From assembly GCA_041485905.1 (NCBI GenBank), contig JBGPKK010000211.1:1-7961 (forward strand): a DNA stretch of 7,961 nucleotides, read 5' to 3'. The notes below the pieces were generated by a model. That model was not told the DNA's origin, did no database searches, and saw nothing but the letters and a program-made list of their open reading frames with translations. Made by a program: the position numbers and the translations under genes. The DNA comes from JAHFUI01 sp041485905 (GTDB lineage Bacteria; Acidobacteriota; Vicinamibacteria; Vicinamibacterales; CAVVIG01). Shown piece by piece: positions 1 through 3,656 of the stretch (positions are counted from its first letter, which is position 1; the number at the start of each line of letters is the position of its first letter).

Positions 1-79
1 AGACCGTCATGACGCCCGCTCGCCGCGGGTCCGTCTTTCTCGGGCTCACAGTTTCCTGTTTGGCTTTCGTCCGGGCCAT
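1..79 (-). CDS. Start of an unidentified gene, cut by the window edge
   Basis: Only the first 26 codons are inside the window. They begin MARTKAKQETVSP and are rich in Lys, Arg, Thr and Pro, so this looks like a basic, unstructured N-terminus. No family can be recognised. The ATG at 79-77 is supported by an excellent Shine-Dalgarno sequence, GGAGGGGAG on the minus strand (84-92), with 8 bases between GGAGG and the ATG. This is the strongest ribosome binding site in the window and differs from the chromosomal genes to the right, most of which have weak or no sites. The gene is the first one downstream of the broken tRNA-Arg and reads away from it, so it may be the first cargo or recombination gene of an inserted element. 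That role is inference; the sequence seen does not show a function. Confidence 0.55.
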   Translation of the reverse strand, partial: MARTKAKQETVSPRKTDPRRAGVMTV

Positions 80-83
80 CGCA

Positions 84-92
84 CTCCCCTCC
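84..92 (-). promoter_or_regulatory. Strong Shine-Dalgarno sequence for the gene starting at 79
   Basis: The minus strand reads GGAGGGGAG here, close to an ideal anti-16S match, at good spacing from the ATG at 79-77. It decides the start of the truncated gene. Confidence 0.6.
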
Positions 93-95
93 GCT

Positions 96-110
96 GGGCG
101 ATCGTCGCCC
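96..110. repeat. Perfect inverted repeat upstream of the gene at 79
   Basis: GGGCGA-TCG-TCGCCC has 6-bp perfect arms around a 3-bp centre. It ends 3 bases before the Shine-Dalgarno of the gene starting at 79 and would lie between promoter and start codon. It could be a repressor operator or an mRNA hairpin in the 5' leader. The sequence alone cannot separate these. Confidence 0.4.
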
Positions 111-112
111 GC

Positions 113-126
113 CTAACTAAACTAAC
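113..126. repeat. CTAAC direct repeat pair
   Basis: CTAAC occurs at 113-117 and again at 122-126, a 9-bp period, in an A/T-rich patch that contrasts with the surrounding G/C-rich DNA. On the minus strand the patch reads GGTTAGTTTAGTTAGG. It lies where a promoter for the gene at 79 would be expected. A TCGACA further upstream could serve as a -35, but the -10 (TAGTTT) is poor, so no promoter is called. Confidence 0.3.
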
Positions 127-153
127 CTTCGTTGTTGCCGTGTCGATGTTCGC

Positions 154-176
154 GTGCCTGACGCCTGTGCTGGCAC
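154..176. repeat. REP-like inverted repeat (GTGCC ... GGCAC)
   Basis: GTGCC at 154-158 pairs with GGCAC at 172-176 across a 13-base loop, and the flank continues into CTTTCGCG. GTGCC/GGCAC palindromes of this type recall dispersed REP-like elements found in many high-G+C bacterial genomes. Only one copy is present in this window, so its repetitive nature cannot be shown here. Confidence 0.25.
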
Positions 177-247
177 CTTTCGCGGGCATCTTAACGCATG
201 GCCCGAGCCAGCGGCACAACCGGCCCCGCATCGGTCCACCGAGTTGC

Positions 248-265
248 TTTGCCACGTTTTGCCAC
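248..265. repeat. Tandem TTTGCCAC direct repeat, 10-bp period
   Basis: TTTGCCAC occurs at 248-255 and 258-265, separated by GT, so the two copies lie on the same face of the helix. They sit about 105-120 bp from the point where the tRNA-Arg homology ends. Tyrosine integrases bind short direct repeats (arm-type sites) in the element arms next to the core site, and this pair has the right size and distance. A regulator binding site is the alternative. Confidence 0.35.
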
Positions 266-280
266 AAAGGGTGAAACACG

Positions 281-331
281 GCGTCGGAACTCGCAACGAT
301 TCGCGATGACGCCGGGGGACTCGCGTCGGAA
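281..331. repeat. Imperfect direct repeat GCGTCGGAA ... GCAACG
   Basis: GCGTCGGAA occurs at 281-289 and 323-331. Each copy is followed within a few bases by GCAACG, so the similarity covers about 16-18 bp with a 42-bp period. It may be a second class of protein-binding repeat in the junction DNA or a small duplication. Confidence 0.25.
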
Positions 332-354
332 AGCAACGGCGAACGGCGATGCGT

Positions 355-370
355 GCCGATCACTTTCGGC
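355..370. repeat. Inverted repeat at the point where the tRNA homology ends
   Basis: GCCGA (355-359) and TCGGC (366-370) form a perfect 5-bp inverted repeat with a 6-base loop. One arm occupies the positions that should be the 3' strand of the tRNA anticodon stem. The transcript would therefore pair forward into foreign sequence and not back to the 5' half. Such a repeat could be an integrase core-type site. A terminator is less likely because no T tract follows on the minus strand. Confidence 0.35.
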
Positions 371-408
371 TTAGGAGGCGGGTGCTCTATCCCCTGAGCT
401 ACGGGCGC
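369..408 (-). tRNA. 5' part of tRNA-Arg(CCU); 3' part missing
   Basis: Read on the minus strand from 408, the sequence gives an acceptor 5' strand GCGCCCG, TA at positions 8-9, a complete D arm (GCTC, loop AGGGGATA, GAGC), A26, an anticodon 5' strand CCCGC and an anticodon loop CT-CCT-AA with the CCU anticodon at 375-373. The first two bases after the loop (GC) still pair. From tRNA position 41 onward the sequence no longer completes the anticodon stem. No variable loop, T arm (TTCGA) or matching acceptor strand (CGGGCGC) follows in the remaining 368 bases. CCU reads AGG, usually a rare Arg codon, and this gene is a well-known attachment target for integrases and also a known host of group I introns. 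The piece here would not give a functional tRNA by itself. A restored or spliced 3' half would have to lie beyond the window, or a second copy must exist. Confidence 0.7.
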
Positions 409-443
409 GTGAGAGGGAACGACGATCTTTGATCTGGCGATCT

Positions 444-452
444 AGTGTAGCA
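444..452 (-). promoter_or_regulatory. Extended -10 promoter candidate for the tRNA-Arg gene
   Basis: The minus strand reads TGCTACACT, an extended -10 (TGn plus TACACT) about 35 bases upstream of the tRNA 5' end. No clear -35 is present, which an extended -10 can tolerate. Its survival suggests the tRNA fragment is still transcribed. Confidence 0.3.
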
Positions 453-470
453 AAGGTGATAGGCGAGGCG

Positions 471-485
471 GCTCACGTTGTGAGC
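471..485 (-). terminator. Weak hairpin over the stop codon at the end of the cluster
   Basis: GCTCAC-GTT-GTGAGC is a perfect 6-bp stem with a 3-base loop that includes the TGA stop of the last gene in the cluster (473-475). No T run follows on the minus strand, so it is at best a weak terminator or an RNA-stabilising 3' hairpin. The tRNA promoter candidate lies directly downstream. Confidence 0.25.
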
Positions 486-985
486 GCCTGCAGCGCTTTG
501 GCGACGCGCACGTACTCCGCGTATCGCTGCTGGTAGAGATCGAGCTTGTCGCGCTCGACCGCGTCGAGCCGCGCGCGAACCACAGGCGATCCGTTCGAGC
601 GCGCCAGTTCTTCTTCGACCGCGGCCGACTTCACTTTGTACTCCGCGTCGTGCGTCCGTTCCCAAGTCAGCCAGTCCGCCGTCCACTGCGAGTGGGCTGC
701 CTCAATCCGATCGACGCCGAACGGGAACGATATGCCGGCTGCGCGATCGATCCGTGCGAATTCTTCTGGAAAGAGCTGGCGTCCGGTTCGAGCGAGTGGT
801 TCCCACGCGAGAACGGCACGAGGATCGCCGGCAGCCGCGCCCATCGCCGGCGCGAATATCTGTAACACCTGCAGCGTCCGCGCGTCGGTGCTGGCCTTCC
901 GAGATATCGCCAGCTCGGACGCGATCTGACGGCATCCCCATATGACAGCAGCTGCGACGATCAGCGCGGCGAGAACAAGCAGCAA
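473..985 (-). CDS. Small membrane-anchored protein of unknown function
   Basis: 170 residues, not recognised as a named family. Residues 1-16 (MLLVLAALIVAAAVIW) form one hydrophobic segment with no upstream charged stretch, followed by a basic/polar part. This suggests a single inner-membrane anchor or an uncleaved signal, with the rest soluble. The body is mostly helical by composition, and residues about 100-165 are rich in Glu, Ala, Arg and Lys with heptad-like spacing (coiled-coil potential), including a WTADWLTWE motif near residue 102. The start is a TTG at 985, 2 bases after the apt stop codon. No Shine-Dalgarno is seen, so translation probably depends on coupling to apt. It is the last gene of the cluster and ends in a small hairpin. 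The length, uninterrupted frame and tight spacing support a real gene; its role is unknown. Confidence 0.7.
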   Translation of the reverse strand: MLLVLAALIVAAAVIWGCRQIASELAISRKASTDARTLQVLQIFAPAMGAAAGDPRAVLAWEPLARTGRQLFPEEFARIDRAAGISFPFGVDRIEAAHSQWTADWLTWERTHDAEYKVKSAAVEEELARSNGSPVVRARLDAVERDKLDLYQQRYAEYVRVAKALQALTT

Positions 986-987
986 GG

Positions 988-1530
988 TTAGTACTTCAGA
1001 ACCGTGTGGATCGTCTCGTTCGCGAGCCGCTGCCGGCCGTTCAAGGCCGCCAGCTCGATGAGGAACGCCAGCGCGTGCACTTCCCCACCCAAACGCTTCA
1101 CCAGATCGGCGGTCGCTCGGGCCGTCCCCCCGGTGGCCAGCAGGTCGTCGACGATCAGCACTCGCTGTCCCTTGCGGATCGCATCGTCGTGGATCTCGAG
1201 CGTGTCGGTGCCGTACTCGAGTGCATACGTCTCGCGCACGCAGGTCGACGGCAGTTTCCCCGGTTTCCGCACCGGCGTAAACCCGCTGCCGATCCGGTCG
1301 GCGACAGCCGCGCCGAAAATAAAGCCGCGGCTCTCGATGCCGACCACGATCTCGATCCCCTGATTCTGGAACGGCATCGCCATGCTGTCGATCGCCGCGC
1401 GGAAGCCGACGGGATCCTGCAGCAGCGTCGTGATGTCGTAGAAGAGAATCCCCGGCTTCGGAAAATCTGGGACGTGCCGAATCTTTGTCTTGAGATGGTC
1501 CATATTGGGCAGTTGTGACAGGGGTGTCAC
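988..1530 (-). CDS. apt: Adenine phosphoribosyltransferase
   Basis: Catalyses adenine plus PRPP to AMP plus pyrophosphate, the purine salvage step, in the cytosol. The PRPP-binding motif VLIVDDLLATGGTA is at residues 124-137. The APT signatures PDFPKPGILFYDITTL (21-36), GIESRGFIFG (64-73) and RKPGKLP (88-94) are all present, and EYGTDTLEIH (105-114) also matches the family. At 180 residues it is the usual length. Two starts are possible. GTG at 1530 overlaps the acyP stop as GTGA, favouring translational coupling. ATG at 1503 would give a 171-residue protein starting MDHLKTKI, which aligns better with short-form APTs. Neither has a clear Shine-Dalgarno. A perfect inverted repeat (1515-1530) covers the GTG and lies upstream of the ATG. 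It sits between acyP and the small membrane protein gene in a tight minus-strand cluster. The assignment is secure; only the start is uncertain. Confidence 0.96.
   Translation of the reverse strand: MTPLSQLPNMDHLKTKIRHVPDFPKPGILFYDITTLLQDPVGFRAAIDSMAMPFQNQGIEIVVGIESRGFIFGAAVADRIGSGFTPVRKPGKLPSTCVRETYALEYGTDTLEIHDDAIRKGQRVLIVDDLLATGGTARATADLVKRLGGEVHALAFLIELAALNGRQRLANETIHTVLKY
1515..1530. repeat. Perfect inverted repeat at the acyP/apt junction
   Basis: GTGACA-GGGG-TGTCAC has 6-bp perfect arms and a 4-base centre. On the mRNA the stem includes the GTG start of apt at 1530 and the acyP stop codon, and ends 11 bases before the alternative ATG at 1503. It could hide the GTG and steer initiation to the ATG, make apt translation depend on ribosomes finishing acyP, or act as a DNA operator. 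Confidence 0.45.
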
Positions 1531-1799
1531 CGGATACTGAAACCTGTTTCGCGGCGCGACGGCACCGTGTCGTCGGCCTGCACGTCGCTGACGCGGGCGC
1601 CGGGCGGGCCCTGCCTCATATTTCGCTCGAACCGTTCGATCGCCTCGGCCTCGCCTTCGGCCTCGATTTCCACGCGGCCGTCAGGCAGGTTTCGCACCCA
1701 GCCGTGCAGGCCTTCGCGGGCTGCTGCCGCTTCGGCAAAAAAACGGAAGCCGACGCCCTGAACCCGGCCGCTGATGAGGAATCGTCGCGCGACGCGCAT
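1527..1799 (-). CDS. acyP: Acylphosphatase
   Basis: Hydrolyses the carboxyl-phosphate bond of acylphosphates (acetyl phosphate, carbamoyl phosphate and similar) in the cytosol. The 90-residue length is typical of this small alpha/beta family. The signature GRVQGVGFR is at residues 11-19, with the catalytic phosphate-binding Arg19. The second signature LHGWVRNLPDGRVEIEAEG is at 31-49, with catalytic Asn37 in GWVRN. The ATG at 1799 is clear from the alignment of these motifs, but no Shine-Dalgarno precedes it. A perfect TATAAT lies 12 bases upstream. The gene follows the glycosyltransferase by 27 bases and overlaps apt by 4 bases (GTGA). Its metabolic link to either neighbour is not obvious. 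Confidence 0.95.
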   Translation of the reverse strand: MRVARRFLISGRVQGVGFRFFAEAAAAREGLHGWVRNLPDGRVEIEAEGEAEAIERFERNMRQGPPGARVSDVQADDTVPSRRETGFSIR

Positions 1800-1811
1800 G
1801 CCGAGCGCGTG

Positions 1812-1817
1812 ATTATA
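1812..1817 (-). promoter_or_regulatory. Candidate internal -10 (TATAAT) before acyP
   Basis: The minus strand carries a perfect TATAAT in the 27-base gap between the glycosyltransferase stop and the acyP ATG, 12 bases before the ATG. A start about 6-7 bases after the hexamer would give an mRNA with almost no leader, consistent with the lack of a Shine-Dalgarno. No good -35 is visible at 16-18 bases, so the call rests on the -10 alone. It would let acyP-apt-orf170 be expressed apart from the glycosyltransferase. Confidence 0.35.
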
Positions 1818-1826
1818 CCTGCGCCA

Positions 1827-3524
1827 CTACTTGACTGCTCGGGTGACGACCACGAACCGGGCCGGCGGCACGCGTTGACGCCACAGCACTCGCCCGGACG
1901 TGACCGCCATGCCCTCGCGCTCGTACACAATCCGCAGCGGGACGCCTTGCGCGATGAATTCGTCGTACGCGGGCCCGAACATGGCGCAATAGAACGGCTC
2001 GGAACCTTTGAACAACGCTTTGGCTTCATCAGGCGCGTCGATCATCGCGACATGCCGGCCGACGTAGAACCGGAACGCGGTGTTCCATCGGTTGAGCCTG
2101 TAGCTCGCAACCTGGTCAGTTGTCGCGGCGCGTGTCGCGACCCAGTGCGCAATGTCTGGCACGACCTTTTGCTGCTCCAGGGCCGGCATGACCCAGAGAA
2201 TGAGGCCACCGTACGTGATCGTCATCGCGCCGAGCACCGCCCACGGCAGTCGCGGTGGACGTCCGCGGCGTCCGGTCACGCCAGCGGTCACCGCGGCGCC
2301 GGCAAGCCCCATCGCCACCGGCACCAGCATCGCCGCGCGCGGCAGTTCGAGCCGGACGGTCAGGAGGTATGCCGCCACGAGCGCCGCCGCAACCATCAGC
2401 GGGCCGACCAGGTACAACCCGAAGCGCGCGCCTGTATTGCGCGGATCCAACGGCCGCTGCCGCAAGGCGACCCAGGCTCGCGCGCAGATCAAACACAGCG
2501 CGGGTCCCGCTGGGAAGACGTAGTGGTCCAATTTGAACTTCGACAGGGTGAAGAAGCCGACGACGGCGATCGTCCAGCTCCAAAACAACACCACGGAGGT
2601 GTCGAGCGATCCGTCGCGACGAACGGCTGCGCGGATGTCATCGTACAGCCGGCCGACAAGCAGCGCGGTCCACGGGAGCAGACCCGCGCCGAGCACTCTG
2701 AAATAGAACCACACCGACGCGGCCGCCGTTGGCCCGAACCGATCCGACGCGAACAGCCGGATGTTTTCGTCGAGCAGATATCCAGCGACGAACGCGTCGC
2801 GAAAGCGCAGCCACATGTACACGAACCACGGGACGTCGATCGCAACGATCAGCGCGAGGCCGCTCAGCAGGCGCAACTCGAGCAGGCGGCGTCGTGCCTC
2901 CGCGGACAGGATGATGGCGAGCAAGAACGAGAGTCCGCAGAGCACCAGCGCCACCGGTCCTTTCGTCAGAACCGCCAGCGCGATCAACACATAGCCGGAC
3001 CATTGAAGCCGGGGCCGCCGCTCGAGCGCGGCGACGGACACGAGTGCCGCCCCGCCGAAGACGAATGCCGTGAACAGTGTGTCGAGGATGGCGTAGCGCG
3101 CCAGAGCGAAGACCGCCGGGCTGGTCGCCAGCAGCAGCGCGGCCACGATGGCGACGTCAGCCGACAGCAGCGCCGCGCCGACCCATGCGGTCACGCCGAT
3201 GAGCGCCAGCGCGGCGAATGCCGGAATGAGGCGGGCGGCGAGCTCCGTCGGCCCGGCGATTGCCATCGGAATCGCCTGGAGCCAATGAAAGAGCATCGGC
3301 TTATCGAAGAACGGCTGGTCGTTATAGAAGGGCGCAAGCCAGTCGCCGCTGGCAATCAACTCGCCCGTCGTCTCCGCGTAGTGCGCCTCATCCGGATCCC
3401 AGAAGCTCGGCGCGCCCAATCGCCAGAACAGCACGACGAACAGCACGACCGCCGACAGGATAACGATGGGGGCAATCGCGCTCGAGCTGCCGCGATCACC
3501 CGGATCGCGACCGGACATCGTCAT
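1827..3524 (-). CDS. Family 39 (ArnT/PMT-like) membrane glycosyltransferase
   Basis: A 565-residue polytopic inner-membrane protein of the dolichyl-phosphate-mannose mannosyltransferase/ArnT superfamily (GT39, GT-C fold). These enzymes move a sugar from a polyprenyl-phosphate donor to lipid or protein acceptors on the periplasmic side. After an N-terminal membrane segment (17-34), the first periplasmic loop holds FWDPDEAHYAE (41-51); its acidic residues Asp43, Asp45 and Glu46 match the DE motif that holds the catalytic Asp. FFDKPMLFHW (72-81) and LTKGP (186-190) follow. SKFKLDHYVFPAGPA (328-342) matches the conserved SKxKLxxYxxP segment. About ten or more further hydrophobic segments run to residue 435, then a C-terminal region of about 130 residues probably lies in the periplasm. 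The ATG at 3524 has AGGAG at 3536-3540, 11 bases away; a second ATG at 3518 is farther from it. It is the first gene of the cluster and diverges from tamB. Donor and acceptor cannot be told, so no arnT symbol is given. Confidence 0.9.
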   Translation of the reverse strand: MTMSGRDPGDRGSSSAIAPIVILSAVVLFVVLFWRLGAPSFWDPDEAHYAETTGELIASGDWLAPFYNDQPFFDKPMLFHWLQAIPMAIAGPTELAARLIPAFAALALIGVTAWVGAALLSADVAIVAALLLATSPAVFALARYAILDTLFTAFVFGGAALVSVAALERRPRLQWSGYVLIALAVLTKGPVALVLCGLSFLLAIILSAEARRRLLELRLLSGLALIVAIDVPWFVYMWLRFRDAFVAGYLLDENIRLFASDRFGPTAAASVWFYFRVLGAGLLPWTALLVGRLYDDIRAAVRRDGSLDTSVVLFWSWTIAVVGFFTLSKFKLDHYVFPAGPALCLICARAWVALRQRPLDPRNTGARFGLYLVGPLMVAAALVAAYLLTVRLELPRAAMLVPVAMGLAGAAVTAGVTGRRGRPPRLPWAVLGAMTITYGGLILWVMPALEQQKVVPDIAHWVATRAATTDQVASYRLNRWNTAFRFYVGRHVAMIDAPDEAKALFKGSEPFYCAMFGPAYDEFIAQGVPLRIVYEREGMAVTSGRVLWRQRVPPARFVVVTRAVK

Positions 3525-3535
3525 TCGGGTGTGGG

Positions 3536-3540
3536 CTCCT
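3536..3540 (-). promoter_or_regulatory. Shine-Dalgarno for the glycosyltransferase
   Basis: AGGAG on the minus strand, 11 bases before the ATG at 3524 and 17 before the ATG at 3518, so it favours the first ATG. Confidence 0.45.
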
Positions 3541-3565
3541 GTCGAGTTAATGTGCGGAGGCTCGA

Positions 3566-3593
3566 ATTATAACTGGAAATTCCTCGCGGCCAA
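3566..3593 (-). promoter_or_regulatory. Sigma-70-type promoter for the glycosyltransferase cluster
   Basis: On the minus strand a perfect TATAAT (3566-3571) is preceded, after a 16-base spacer, by TTGGCC (3588-3593), a four-of-six match to TTGACA. Predicted transcription starts near 3559, giving a leader of about 35 bases that includes AGGAG. It is the best promoter in the window and probably drives the glycosyltransferase, acyP, apt and orf170 together. Confidence 0.6.
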
Positions 3594-3641
3594 CCCAGGG
3601 CTGCGGCTACCTCGACAACGGAACCGAGGCGCGAGCGTTGA

Positions 3642-3647
3642 TACACT
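3642..3647 (+). promoter_or_regulatory. Candidate -10 (TACACT) next to the tamB start
   Basis: TACACT lies 9 bases before the GTG at 3657. Transcription from it would begin within a few bases of the start codon, giving a leaderless or nearly leaderless mRNA. A TCGACA at 3612-3617 is too far for a normal spacer (24 bases), so the -35 is uncertain. The true promoter could lie elsewhere in the 3525-3656 gap. Confidence 0.25.
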
Positions 3648-3656
3648 CGACGTGGA

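Larger units (their letters stand above)
80..368. other. Gene-free, repeat-rich segment between the broken tRNA and the gene at 79
   Basis: No convincing coding region is seen on either strand. A 105-codon frame on the minus strand (363-46) starts at a GTG with no ribosome binding site, has an Arg/Pro/Ser-rich composition and overlaps the far better start at 79, so it is not called. The segment holds an inverted repeat at the tRNA junction (355-370), a GCGTCGGAA direct repeat (281-289, 323-331), a 10-bp-period TTTGCCAC pair (248-265), a REP-like inverted repeat (154-176), the CTAAC pair (113-126) and an inverted repeat (96-110). Short direct repeats beside a tRNA fragment fit the attachment-site arm of a tyrosine-integrase element; this is inference. 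Confidence 0.35.

Noticed and set aside
46..363. A 105-codon minus-strand frame beginning at a GTG just after the tRNA fragment
   Set aside because: No ribosome binding site, basic low-complexity product, no family resemblance. It overlaps, in another frame, a gene with a much stronger start at 79.
80..371. A group I intron interrupting the tRNA-Arg(CCU) anticodon loop
   Set aside because: Such introns are known in this tRNA, and a hairpin follows the loop. However, I see no guide sequence (AGG/GGG) near the 5' side, no recognisable P7-type core (GACTA...TAGTC) and no 3' exon in the window. A longer intron with an off-window 3' part cannot be fully excluded.
1515..3572. A 685-codon open frame on the plus strand, antisense to the glycosyltransferase and acyP
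   Set aside because: Its product is extremely rich in Arg, Gln, His, Glu and Asp with no domain-like pattern. It is the mirror of strongly biased G+C-rich codons in the real genes, and the opposite strand encodes clear protein families.
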